Source of the DNA: Clonostachys chloroleuca
Lineage: Eukaryota > Ascomycota > Sordariomycetes > Hypocreales > Bionectriaceae
NCBI GenBank assembly: GCA_037952775.1
Contig: JBANAY010000004.1
Location: forward strand, 2,108,001 to 2,172,000
Direction of reading: 5' to 3'
Length of the DNA: 64,000 bases
Below the pieces are notes generated by a model. That model did not search any database. It was given only the letters and a program-made list of their open reading frames with translations, and was not told where the DNA came from. Positions 1-12,618 of this stretch are shown piece after piece. The first letter of the stretch is position 1. Each line of letters begins with the position of its first letter. The translations under genes were made by a program, and so were the position numbers.

Positions 1-1486
1 CAGTTTATTTTAGAGAAGAAGTATTCTGTAAAAAGCTCTTATTGGCAGTTAAAAACAATAACGAGTATGCAAAATGAAGCTTCCTGTTAAATGGAGTAAG
101 CTGACAAGGTCTATGGTCACTCTTGAATGAATTTCATTCTAATATTTATCCTTCTAATGTCAAGCTGAAGACTATGTCTTCTCGAGTTTCGAGTAGGTTG
201 AGCTTCTTGTTAAAGCAGAATATCAGCTCTGCATATCGCGCAAATTTGTGTTGAACAGCGAATCGTATATACATGAAGTTAAATCCAATAATGTTGAAAC
301 TTTTAGACTCTCTTTGTATTACTTTTCTATTTTTAAACTCATCTGATAATCGTGGTAGCCGCCTTCTGAACAAGTAATGATTTACCTATCCAAGGATACT
401 TTCGCTCCTAGCGCTCAAACAGAATGTCGACAACAGAAGGGAGAAATCCGGACTTGGTTCCTTCAAAGCCCAATATTTACTGTGTTTCCCTTGGCTTCTC
501 TCGTAATTATCACTCTCCTACTTTCCGAGCTCTTCCACAGCGATAATAAGATGTGTATACCCCGTTCGCTTGTTGAGATTATTTGGTGGAATTGCTGCTA
601 AATGATTGACCCTTAACTAGGTAGGAAATATTGCCAAGCTTTTTTCAACCATCGAATGAAAACTGAATTACCAAATAATATTTATTGTGAATCGGATATC
701 TTGACTCCTAACCATCAATGATTGACGGAACTCCACAATTTGATTCCCTACATGTATACATACGGCCAGCCTTATTACATCATGGGCAGTAGTGATTCAT
801 TATTGCTCGACAGGCAATCCCCATGCTTCATATACCAGAAAACGTGGCCAGATGGGCTCGCGATGAGACTGGCAAAGCATCGGATCGGGCGGATCGGACA
901 CAGACGCGACCCTGTGCCGAGGTCAAAAGTACTGGACCAGGGCTACCAGCCAGCACCCTGAGTACGGCGTCAAGATGGGGTGATGAAGAGATGTAACCCT
1001 CTCTCACCTGCATGAAAATGATCTCCATTTTTGGGAGTACCGTCGTGTCAAAGGGTAGCAATTGTTGGTGCCTCCCTACATGCATTGCTCAATATCCACA
1101 GGGGTGTCACTCCGTTCCAACCTGACTCTGTCCCGGTCCTTTCCAGGCAGTTATTGCATGAGAAGGCGGGGAAGATGTAACGCTAGGACAGAAGAGCCGA
1201 AATCGATCAGTGACATTGTGCGGAGTAAACCTACTCGGGCGCCCTCCTCGCCAGCTCGGTTCACGTCGATCAATCAGCCAGTGACCTACTCCTCTTCTTG
1301 TGATAAAGTTGCCGAGGCCGCTGAAAATGCCCCCAATTCAAGGGCAGCCCTTATAGCCTGGCCGTCTCGGGATGCCCTCTATGTCTATGTCCCAATGTAA
1401 CTGTGGACTTCCGCAAGTGGGCGCTCCTCTGGCCTCATTCCATCTGCCGTCATATTCAATTGCGCTCAAGAGATAATCAAGTAGTG
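1..1486. other. 5' flank, no recognisable gene
   Basis: I see no conserved protein, RNA gene or repeat here. Short open frames exist on both strands but none looks like a known family or has convincing splice partners. The last few hundred bases must contain the promoter of the fatty alcohol oxidase gene. Confidence 0.5.
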
Positions 1487-3788
1487 ATGGGTTCTTTGGT
1501 TGAACATGCCGCAGAAGTTCCTCTGGCTGCGCCTTTGGCTCCTCTTGCCCCAGCGAATGACTTTACTCCTACGCAATGGAGCGTGTTTCTAGCCATTGCC
1601 GACACGATCATCCCGGCGATTGATACCGGTGGCTTATCGTCAGCCCGTGGTGGGTTGGAAAAGAAATATTATGGAGAGCAGCCCTCAGACATCCCGGCCT
1701 TCAGAGAGCTCATCCGGCGGATGCTCTTCGAGGGGCTACCTAAGAGCGATAACGACCAGCTCAGGCGCGTCCTAGATATACTCAGGTATGACTCCGCTGT
1801 TATATGAATGATACGTCGAAGCGCATTCATCTATAAATCAGATGGGCAAAGTGACTGACATTCGGCTTGCCGATACTATTAGCTACTCTGCGGGATCCCT
1901 AGTTCTCACAGGCCGAACCAGCGCCATCAACAACCAGCCTCGGCATGTACGAGAGCAGATTCTCCTCTCCTGGAGCCAGTCGCGTTTTGCCGCCTTGCGC
2001 CTTCTCCAGCGGCAGCTTGTTTTCATCACCAAACAGTGCTGGGCTCGGACAAGCCCGACGTTCTGCAGCTACGTGGGGATCCCTCGCGTGCCAATCAACT
2101 GCAAAGTGGCTAAGGGCTACGATTTCGGCTTCCTCCAGATACCGCCTGGTGAGGGGCCAGAGGTGATCGAGACGGACGTGGTGATCGTGGGGAGTGGCTG
2201 CGGGGGTGCGGTGTCCGCACGTGTTCTTGCCGAGGCTGGACTGAGGGTTCTGGTCGCCGACAAGGGATATTACTGGTCCCCAGAGTACTTCCCCATGGAA
2301 CAAGACACCGGTCCAATCAATCTGTTGATGAATGGCACTAGTAAGTGATGCTGTCGCCGTCAAGCCTCCGAAGGCACCGTGACTCTACTGACATGCTCTC
2401 ACGCAGCCGATGACGGGTCGGTCATCATCATCGCTGGCCAGACTTGGGGCGGAGGAGGCACGATCAATTGGTCTGCCTCCCTTCAGCTTCCAGGCTACGT
2501 GCGGCGCGAATGGGCCAACACAGGTCTCCCGTACTTCACGTCTTCGGCATTTCAGGATTCTTTTGAACGGGTTTCGGAGGCCATGTCGGTCTTGACGGAG
2601 AATCTACGCCACAGCAAGCCGAACCAAAAGCTGATCAAGGGTTGCCAGCGTGTTGGATGGTCGCATGCCGAGGTGCCGCAGAACTGCGGCGGGGAAGACC
2701 ACTTCTGCGGCCAGTGCGGAATGGGATGCCGCTCTGGTGGAAAGAAGGGCCCTACGCAGGTATGGCTTCCCAAGGCCTCGGCTGCAGGGGCAACATTCAT
2801 GGAGGGCTTCGATGTGACGAGGGTTACTTTCGATGACAGCGTCCGTGGGGAGCGGAGAGCCACCGGCGTGGAAGGAATCTGGAGGCCAAGGGCATCAGAA
2901 GCAGTTGGGTTCGACGCAAACTCGCCGCCGCGCAAGGTTATTGTGCGCGCGAAGAAGGTCATCGTTTCCGGGGGAACAATTCAATCTCCGCTCCTCCTGC
3001 TACGTTCAGGTTTGAAGAACAGACAAATTGGACGGAATTTGTATCTTCATCCAGTCGCTCTACTTGGAGCAGTGTACGATGAAGAAATGGATCCTTGGGA
3101 GGGCCCGATCATCTCAGCAGTATGCACCGAGTTTGAGAATATTGATGGGGCCGGGCACGGCGTGAAGTTGGAGACAACGAGCATGCTGCCGTGGTCATGG
3201 TTGGTATGGGTCCCATGGAAGAATGGCCCTCAGTACAAAGAGGCGGCCGCCAAAATGAAGAACACGGCAGGCTTCATCAGCGTCTCCAAAGACAAGCACA
3301 CTGGCCGAGTGTACCCAGATCCACAAGACGGTCGATTCCGGGTTGACTACAGCCCATCTCAGCTGGACAAGAGCCACATCCTCGCAGGCTTGGAAGCTCT
3401 AGCACGGATCAACTTTGAAGCAGGGGCTCGCGAGATCTTCTCCTCTGTACCGACACTGGAGAGCTTTGTGCGCAAAGCAGGAGAGGATGTGGCCACAACC
3501 GAGCTGGCTTTCCAGGTGTGGCTTGAGAAACTTCGGTCACATGGTTTCCCTGCGCCCGAGACTGGCTTCGTAGCGGCGCATCAGATGGGCACCTGCCGCA
3601 TGTCTGCCTCACCAAAGAAGGGCGTCGTGGACCCCAAGGGCCAGGTCTGGGGAACGAAGGGGCTCTATGTGATCGATGCGAGTGTGTTTCCCACAGCCAG
3701 TGGAGTGAATCCATTCTTGACTACGATGGCAATCGCGGACTCACTCAGCAGGGACATTGCAAGGGGGTGGTCCAAAGAGAGGTTGTAA
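1487..3788 (+). CDS. Long-chain fatty alcohol oxidase (GMC family)
   Basis: Three exons: 1487-1785, 1883-2340, 2407-3788; phases join cleanly to a 712-residue protein, normal for the family. It oxidises long-chain primary alcohols to aldehydes with O2 and FAD, in omega-oxidation or alkane use. Seen: the FAD Rossmann motif VIVGSGCGGAVSARVLAEAG around residue 190, the GMC-type stretch GQTWGGGGTINWSASLQ just after the second intron, and the C-terminal AAHQMGTCRM plus DASVFPTASGVNPFLT, which carry the conserved His region. The N-terminal 'FTPTQWSVFLAIADTIIPAI' is typical of fungal and plant FAOs. The start at 1487 is the first ATG in frame before that segment. The C-terminus ends -KERL, not a canonical peroxisomal signal, so localisation is open. 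The gene looks intact. Confidence 0.9.
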
Positions 3789-6700
3789 ATGATCGGCAGT
3801 TCTCTTGTACAACAGCTAGCATCAATAGTTTGTATCCTTACTCGAAGTTTGAACAACCTCCCAACCTCCGTGAATTATCTTTACCGGTTGATCGGGATGC
3901 TTCAAATTGGGAATCAAGGCTGATCTGTCAGTACCTCAGACTTTTTCCCAGGGTGCCTCCGCTGACATGGGAAGCCCTGCAGTTCAACTCAATATTCCAT
4001 AGCCTTAGCCAGGCATCTGAATCACAGTCTGGAAAAAGCACATCTGGCCATTGCCCCATCACGACCAGAAGTGGAAGTCAACAAAACTGTGCAATGTCTC
4101 ATACCCCGCCCGCTATTATTCCGTGAAGAGTCTCGAGGTCGCCGTGAGAGGTTGCTTCATGTCGCTGCCTAGAACCGAGTCAAGGGGAAAGAAGGCTTCC
4201 GGACCAAGAGGTCCAACGAAGGATGGCTATGGACGCATCATTCATGCCATCAGGACGCAACACTTGGGAGGCCTAGACCACCAGCCGGCGGATGCTCATT
4301 CCGTGTTTGGAGGCTGGTAATGGCAGTGGGGAATAATAAATGCATGTAATTGCGTGGCAACGCTCTGTCTGCGAGCCGTGTGGATGTATTGCCACCTGCC
4401 ATGTGGTGTGACAAAACGGCTCTCCTAACCCTAGGATGCCCTGCTCGCTCACGCTATAGCAGATTACAATATCAGATCTATGACAGGGAGACATAAACCC
4501 CGAAGAATCTCGGATATTTTTTGACTCTTTTGTTTTGTCTCTTCGGGGCTCCCCTGGCTGTAAGGTGGAATTCTAGCCGGGGTGAGCGAGACAAGACAAC
4601 ACGGGACGGGATAATGTAACCTCGGGAATTAGGCCTTGTTTCATGAGCTCGCAAGGTTTAAGGACTCGCATGATCATCTTGTCTGCCTTACGCTATGCTC
4701 AGGAAGCGAGATACCCATTGATCGTCGGACGTGAAAATGTGAACATGACTAGGCATGGATTGAGCCTAGGATCATGTTCACTACTATGTTAGATTGTGTA
4801 ACAACACCACAAAAACAAGAAAAATATATCGTGGGCTTCCCCATACGCTTTAGCGTACATATCTCAACGCAGGCAGCATCCATGCATGGCGTATCTAGCG
4901 GTGTCTAAGGACTTCCCATCCGCCATCAGGAGCATCTTCTCCCACAGGTGGACCACGAATCGGGCTGAAAGTCGCCAAGCTCCAATACTTGATCTGCGGA
5001 ACACTCCGGACCCTTTGGATTGGGCTGAGGGTGAGGTTCTAGGCATCAATTGGGCGACCTCGCAGTAGCTGGACAGGCGATGACTGCTCCTGGTCCACAC
5101 TCTCCGCTTTCTTTGCTTTTTTTTATTTGTGTGTGGACAAAGCAATTCACGATTCCTACGGCTTAAACTTCCGATACTCGTTGCAAGATGGTCACAAGAA
5201 GTCGATGATAGGGAAGCATTACTACTGTAACATCCGGCATTGACTCGGCTCTTCGCCGATGGACGCAATGCTACGTACAGCAGACTGTTGGGAGGAAACA
5301 ACGGCGACCAAGTGGTTAACAGTCCCCAGTTGGAGCCAAATCACCGAGGGCCTCATAATCCAGCCAGTGTGCACAAAAAAATATGAACCAATGGCCAATG
5401 CGTCAATCTCATCATTAGTCTACTTCATGTAAGTGAGAGAAGCCATGCGTTCTAAGCGAGCTTGGCTGCAGCGGGCCAGTGACGCCACAGATTCCAGCCG
5501 GTCAAGACGATGCAGCGAGAAATATCTAGGTAGTGCAGGATGGAACTGTCAAGCCCGCTGAGACATCTCTTCCATTACGCTTTGTGGCTTGCACAGGTCA
5601 GCTTACGCAGTAGCCCTAGGAGGCCATCATCAAGCATCATCCGTTCAAGCTACGGGTGGCTTCACAATCCTGGACGGCAAGTATTCCGCGAATTGAAAAT
5701 CAAGCCTACATGGACACATATGGAAAAACTAGCTCAAGCCCCGTCATAACGTCTATCTTGGCACGGGCCGGGGGGTCGTGGGCTGCAACATTCGAGACTG
5801 GCCGCATTAGTGTCTTTCAGCTCTCGCTTGCTTCGTGCATTGTAGATGTAGGAAATGATACCTGAGGAGTTGGGAACCTTTTCCTATATCACTTCCATTT
5901 GGCATTTACGTTGATCAGAGCGGCTTGAGAGATCAGCCTGGACCATCTATCCCGCGTTGTATGAGGCTTGGTTGCTCCGTCACTGATAACGATCAGTCCG
6001 GTCTCGATGGGTGACGGGCCTTGATCCAACGGCTGGCGCGAGAGCGTGTGCATACGACTAATGTACGGAGGAAGGCGCTATTCTCATAGAAGAATGACAT
6101 CTGTGTGTGTTTATGCCGATCAACCCAGTGATGCACAGGTATTCAAGACACGATGGGGCAAATAGATCGAGCGGGAGCGTTGTTTGCCCCCTTTCAAACG
6201 GCGTCTTAGATCCCAAGCTGAATCATTTAGGCCGCGGATCTCCCTACAATTGCAGGTACAAGCAAATTTTATTCGCGGAGACGCACATCAATTACCCAAA
6301 TATCTCCGCCCGTCGATTGTTCCCTACAAGTTAGGTATCAATGTCTCAATCGGCCACATTTATGCCTGAGAGGAAGAGTGGCCATTGGCTGAAGTGCGAT
6401 GTACATCCCGTATGTAGGTAGATACATTGAACCACAGTGACAACTAAGTTGTCTCCAATCTGACTATTCTGCAATCTATCGTGGCTGTTGGAGAATGGGT
6501 TTTAGGGGGGTCACCAGAGAGAAAGAGGAACACTTGGCAAAGCCTGAGACATCGGCCGCAGGTAGCGTTCAATTTCATTGTCATCCTGGCGAAATGAGCT
6601 GAGAGGAGCTAAGAGGCCCCAAGAACGTGCTGAAAGCCATCTCCTTGCTCATTGATTGATCCACCACAATGCAGAACACGGCTGCTGAAAACACACACAA

Positions 6701-7666
6701 GCCGCTTCCCGTCAGCTGTGCCAATACACTTGCAGCTTCAAAGGACGATGGCGCTGTCGGATGGGAAAAAGCAAGGCTTAGAGGAAACTTTCGGACCATG
6801 GGTCCCAAGCGGCCTGAGACATCGAGGCTGCTGCAGTAAAAGCAAAGAAAAGCATACGTAGATTTGGCTCACAAAACCTATTGGCCAGACCCTGCGGTAC
6901 TCGCTCTTCAAGGGGTAGACGGTTGGAGGAGTAAAACTAAACATGGGCAGTGGATTGAATTTCGGAGACAATTGTGGTCGCAGAAGCAATATATGCTCCG
7001 TCCCTACTGCGGCTGGCCACTGCAACATGATGAATGACAGCCACCATTGGATTGTTGGATGCCCACTGAGCTACTTGGCCGCATAAACGATGGCCCCTAT
7101 GTGCATGTAGGTTCCTTGTAGTGGACGTAAGCCTACATAACAGCTCACATAAAGCAGTGACACCGACAAACTACTGCAGTACGTGCTTTGCTCGCGTATG
7201 CATGCAAGCGAAGAGGCTGGAGCACGTGTGGGGAGAAGCGAAGATGAGTGAACTTTTTCCCTACTTGCAACTTGGTCTGGCCAGACCGGCCAGGGAGGTT
7301 TCTAGGCTCTGTTACACACACGGGAAGATCTTCAGACTCCAGCCACGGAAGTAAAGGGGGGCGAGGACCAGGATCTCAACGTTCAACGTGCGTGATGGGT
7401 ATGTACGTTTCTTACCCATGTATGTATTTACACTTTGACTTCTTGTCTCTCATTCGAGACTCTTCTTGTACCCTTCTGATTCATGATTAGTCAAGGCAGG
7501 GTGGTTAATGTATCTGGCCAGCATTGAATACGTACATCACGCCCACCTTCAGCATTCATGCCATTGATCAATTGATTCGGTCCTTTTCTTCATGTTCTAT
7601 GATTTGCTTCGCCAATCAACCCACTCTTCCAGTATAGCCAAGAGCTGGCTGGAATCCGGTGTATCA
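3789..7666. other. 3.9 kb gene-poor stretch
   Basis: Ordinary base composition. Open frames up to about 145 codons (for example 4864-5301 on the minus strand) have no domain, no family resemblance and no splice-extendable structure I can find. No RNA gene or transposon motif recognised. Confidence 0.45.
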
Positions 7667-9776
7667 ATGTCCTTGGATTCCGAAATCCAACCTCATCCAA
7701 CGGCCAAGAATCGATGCGGTCTTTGCAGGCTCGCCTTCGCGCCAGATGAAGCTCTTACATACCGTATGTTCCCCCTTGTCTGGTTGTCTGTTGGGACTTC
7801 ATATCACAGTTCCCCGGTCGCATGGCATCCTCCAGGCCATAGGGCTGGCTCCTTGTAGAACGAGGAACCCTCGCTCGTTCATGCATGTCCGGCAGGATTC
7901 CAAGCCCTGATCATACCCACTTCACGCTCTATCAATGTTGAAAATTGACACATATCCGTTTGAAATCAGTCGATAGGGTCATATATTCTCCCATCAGCCC
8001 AGGGCCAAAGAGAGCGAGGCTCGATACAGGGGCGAGCGACGCAACTTCAGCTTCAGCCTCATCTTCATCCTACCCATCCCAGGACCAAGATTCTTACCAA
8101 AGCTACCCTTTTCACCCAAGATGTCTAATTTTCACCACCTCGGAAGATGCGCTACGTATTGCCGAGTCGTTCGCGTATCGCCATGAGCCTTCGCCGGTAG
8201 AGACCAAGCGTCGCATTGACTGGGCCAAATCCATGGCCGCAAAGCAGCTGTCTTCCTCCAAGGCCTCCTTGTGGTTCCAGTCACAGCGACTTCCCATCAA
8301 GGTTCTGATGAACATTGCGCTACATCTGGTCCCCGAGTATCTTTCAGCTAGAACCGTGGCCATTTGGAGGACGGCTTCAAGGAAGCAGCCCATCACCAGG
8401 TTCGAGGTTTCGTTGACAACACCCATCTGGTGTGACTTTGTTGACTACGAGAACACAGCATACATGGGCCCTTTGCGGACGATCAGAATAGGTGCCCGTT
8501 CTAAACCTATCTTCACTCCGGGAATGGGAGTAGATGTCCTCTACGTCGCAGAGAACCACTCTGGCGTTACTCAGGTCATCTTTGGCAACTCAGACAACCC
8601 TCCAGTTATTAGCCAAGCTCGTGGTGTCTGGTGGAAGATTCACCCCTTCAAGGATTCTGTTGGCATATCTGGCACCACTGATGTTTGTCTCTGCTTCGAC
8701 TTTCCTTCTTTCCCGCTACCATACTGATGATTAGCATAATAGGGATTCAAGCTTCGCAGTCTCGTCCCACTCCCTCGCCTTGACCTTAAACCTCCGATCT
8801 GCTCGTTTTATTGGTCCGTCCCTCCTTCGCTCAATCAACCGCTAAGATTTTGCTACCTTGGAGCACGAACTTCTCCGCCCGATCTCATGTCAAGTGTCCT
8901 GCTCAACGTTCCGCGCATGAGTGGCATCTCGGTCTGCTGGGAGTGCACAACGGCTTCCATCCACGTCCATTCGGCACACCAACGGCCCGATTTCTATGCT
9001 TGGGAGTCATACTCAGACTCCCCCCTGTGGCATTACATGCCTCTAGAAGAAGGCGAGCGAATTGAAGAGTGCTGGTACCGCTCCGGCCCTCGAGGTCACT
9101 TGGGTGCTCTAGGTGTCAGTAGACACCCTTTACAACTAGTGTTACAAGTCGTCTCTAACAGCTTGATTAGATTGTCACATCGCAGGGGCGAGTCAAGGTC
9201 TTCGGCTCCTCGAGGTCAGGCTCCGGCCCGTGGTGCTTAGCAGACGTGCCCAGCCAGAACCGACCAACGCGCTGCTACTTTTCCTGGGAAGGACCACGAT
9301 GCCTGGCCTTCGAAGGCCCCTCACCATCGCTCGTGGCGCGCAAGTTCTCCTCGCCGAAGTCTAGGTTCGCCAGATCCAGCAACTATGACGGCTACGTCTT
9401 CACATTCGCCGACCTTGAGGGCTTGACGGCGTTGATCCCCTGCCGCTCCAGGGTGCGCTGCGACATCGTCGGGCTCATCCTGATATTCTGCGACGGGCAC
9501 CGCGAGAGCGTCGGCCACGTCCGTCTTGACTGGCTTGAACGGAGGATATCCCTACAGCCGGACCAGCCGTGGTATCTCGGCTTCGAGGTCCTGACCATGG
9601 GCACCGACCCGTACATTACATGCATAGCTACGAGACAGCAGCCGGCGTGGGCCCAGATCCAGATGGAGCTAAAATGCTATGGCCGCCTCGAATGGTGGTG
9701 GTCCAGCGAATTTTCTCGGGTTTGCTACGAGGGGGTGGAGAGCCCGCGGCATTCCAAGAGTATAACTGGCCGATAA
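7667..9776 (+). CDS. Conserved fungal F-box-like protein of unknown function
   Basis: Four exons: 7667-7763, 7970-8682, 8743-9114, 9171-9776, giving 595 residues in one continuous phase. Exon 1 has a CGLCRLAFAPDEAL segment as in many fungal F-box-type hypotheticals; the LPIKVLMNIALHLVPEYL stretch around residue 140 resembles a degenerate F-box helix. The C-terminal half (YFSWEGPRCLAFEGPS, then LEGLTALIPCRSRVRCDIVG, GHVRLDWL, GRLEWWWSSE) is the conserved region of a large Pezizomycotina family without assigned function. A role in ubiquitin-ligase substrate choice would be inference only. The intron before exon 2 (206 bases) is the least certain join; the other two have good branch and acceptor signals and exact phase. 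Confidence 0.75.
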
Positions 9777-10810
9777 GGCCTCTTTTGTGCCGCATTCTGT
9801 TGCCTGTCTCCTTTATTCTTCTTCCCTTTCTTCTTTTATTGACGAATTCATGACGGCGTTGGCATGATAGAAGTCCTTTTAGGGATACATTCGCCCATCT
9901 TTATACCTTTTATGTACATGTACAACGGCGGAAATTTCTCACCCAGAACGACCGAATGTATGAGGAGGTACAATTGATATACAACTCTCAAATACAAGGT
10001 GATTTCACAAAGCAAAATAAAACACTACAGCTCTGAAATATACATAGGTACTGATATATGCTTATATTGTTGCAATGTACTCAGTGCTGGTGCCGGCTCA
10101 TCTGAAATCGTGCTCAGGCCTTCTTCAGCGCTTGGATGATCATTCCGCTAGGCAATTGGCAAGAGCGGCCTGCAAAACCTTCCACCAAGCCCGAGATGAA
10201 TTTTTTGGTCAGTAGCAGATACTGTTTCCTGGGAAATTCAATTTCAAATCTGGAGGTGAACCTCAAAGGGTAGTTGTAAACCCGTGGGATAAGTCAGAAG
10301 TGGTTGTTTTCTGTGAGGTACCTCAAGATGATGCCAGATCTGGTGTCAAGCACAATAAGATGACATTGCCTTCTCTAGTAACGAGAAAACAAACACAAGA
10401 AGGATTTAGACTGATAAAGAATGGAATTGGGCTCCCAAATATGCCTTTGAGCACCACTATGAAACCTATATCCATCATCATCACGTCTCAACCTCTAAAC
10501 TCACTATGTCGAGAAGGATAGCGCTCCACATTGCCTATTAAGGCAAACAATACAGCGCTACGATAGGCTCCAATCTAGTATCAACGCGCTTTTGCCCCTC
10601 TAAAGCTACACGGCGCGTCACATTTCGAAATAGATCATCAACCCAAAAGTCCACGACCGCACGCACAACCAAGAGCTCGCAGCCAAGCCCCACTGTCGCT
10701 TCGTTCTTCCAGCCGCAAGCTCTGAATTCATTGGGAATCGCTGCAGATAGCTCCCAATCAAACGCAATACACCCATCGCCCAGCCTGGCGCGTGGACGCC
10801 CTCCACCGCC
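9777..10810. other. Intergenic region before CENP-T
   Basis: A T-rich tail (9790-9850) may include the 3' end of the F-box-like gene. No gene seen. The final ~250 bases are C-rich and probably hold the CENP-T promoter and 5' leader. Confidence 0.4.
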
Positions 10811-12548
10811 ATGGCGACAACTCCCACTGCCAATAACGGCAGCAGACCGACAGACCGTACACCTTCTCGCACACCAGCGAACAGGCTGCCAGCTACGAGC
10901 GCAGAGCCGCCGTCCTCCCGTCGCGTCATTCACACACCCCTTGATCGCACCGCTCCCCGCGACCTTCTCAACTCCCTCCGCCGAGGAACCCCAGGCTCTG
11001 CCCGCAGACTAAACAATGCGCCCACCCCCCACGCCAAAGCCGCCCGGAGGGCGCTCAACGACCGCCGCACCGCCATGTTCACCCCGGGAAAGAAGAGGCG
11101 GCAGAGCCTGATGGGGCAGAGGGAGGATGCGATGCAGCTTCTGAAGAACCTAGGGAGGGCGCTGGCCCCGACGAGCCAGCCCATTAGCAGTAGCTCTTCC
11201 TCAGGCTCGTCGGCTTCATCGCCGGCCACGAGGCGCCCAAGCATCCGTTCCAGGATGAGCGCGACTATAGACTATGACGACGAATTTGACGACGACGCTC
11301 CGCTCCCGAGACCCCGTCTGAGTCTGCCCATCGATAATGACGACGACGACGAGGATCTACAGCGGCCAGAACTCTCTCAGCTCGATCCAGACCAGACTGT
11401 CGAGCTCCCTCGCAGGTTCCTACCTCCCCAGCGAGACTCGGAGATGCCGCGAATGAGTCTTGGGAGCTTACATGGGGGTGATTTTCCAAATCATGACCCG
11501 ACGGGCGAGGTCGATATGCCGTCAGAGTTCTCTGAGGGCGCGCCGGATAGAGATCGCACAAATCTGAGTTTTGACCGGTACGTACACGCATGCTGAAAAG
11601 GATTTTTAATGAGCATGGAATCTAACAAAGCGATGCAGAGGAACGGTTGAGGGCGATCTGACTCGTCGTTCCAGCTTCGATCTTCAGATGCCTGATTTCC
11701 CCGATTTTCCTGATGAAAGGGAGGATGATGCACCAGCCCTCCAATTTGACTCCCCAGAGCGCTCCCCAAGTCAGGCTCGTTCGCTGTTAGAAGTTACAGC
11801 TGGGGATGTCATGGACGCTGGTGGAGAACCAGAGGTTGCTCCCGCATTTGACGATTTTGGCTCGGACAGGGGAGAAATAGAGGACTTCTCATCCAGTGAT
11901 GAGGGTGGTCCGGGAGCAGACGATGGAACAGATGATCGTGGTGCTGCTTTCGATGACATCGATCATACGGTTGGCGACATTGCAGATGTCACAGCAATAT
12001 CTACCGTTGCCGCAGATTCTGAACGAACCGAGAGAACTAAGCAGCCGCTGAAGAAGCGGAAGCGGATCTCCCGACATGGCATCGAGTATCCCTCGCTGCC
12101 GTCAACCTTCGTGAAACGAGTCGCGCAAAACGCCTTGCAGAACTCTGGGCTTAGCAATACCAGAATATCGGCAGACACCCTCGCTGCGCTCGAGCAGGCC
12201 TCGGACTGGTTCTTTGAGCAACTGGGTGATGACCTTGAAGCCTACGCAGGTCACGCTAAACGAAAGACTATTGAAGAGAGTGACGTGGTGACCTTGATGA
12301 GGAGGTAAGTCTGATTATATACACGAGATTCTGGGATATCTCATCCTATTTCAGAGCCCGAGGTTGACTTTCTTTTCTTCCACAGGCAACGCCAAGTAGG
12401 TTCTAATTCTACAGTATTTTCCCTGGCACAGAAGCATCTGCCCAGGGAACTCCTTCAGGAGTTGAGGATGCCGCCACCTCAGCCTGTCAAGCGGCGCCAG
12501 CCCAAGCGAGCGCGAGACGAAGATGACAACGGAGAGGAAGCAACATGA
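10811..12548 (+). CDS. CENPT: Kinetochore histone-fold protein CENP-T/Cnn1
   Basis: Exons 10811-11577, 11639-12304, 12386-12548; 531 residues. CENP-T binds centromeric DNA through a C-terminal histone fold (with CENP-W) and recruits the Ndc80 complex by its N-terminal tail. Seen: a long basic, Ser/Thr/Pro-rich N-terminus with TPLDRTAPRDLLNSLRRG, an acidic middle (DYDDEFDDDAP, DNDDDDED), and from about residue 407 the histone fold YPSLPSTFVKRVAQNALQNS...ISADTLAALEQASDWFFEQLGDDLEAYA...TIEESDVVTLMRRQRQ, followed by SLAQKHLPRELLQELRM and a basic tail. The first intron has a clear CTAAC branch site 14 bases before CAG. The gene ends 70 bases from the convergent SURF1 gene. Confidence 0.9.
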
Positions 12549-12618
12549 TTCATCTCCGCTCTTTTTGATGTTTGTATGACGAGGGTACGGTTGGGTATTA
12601 TGAGTTGCTTTTGTTTTA

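Noticed and set aside
4864..5301. 145-codon minus-strand frame
   Set aside because: No recognisable domain, no splice-extendable homology, ordinary for chance frames at this composition.
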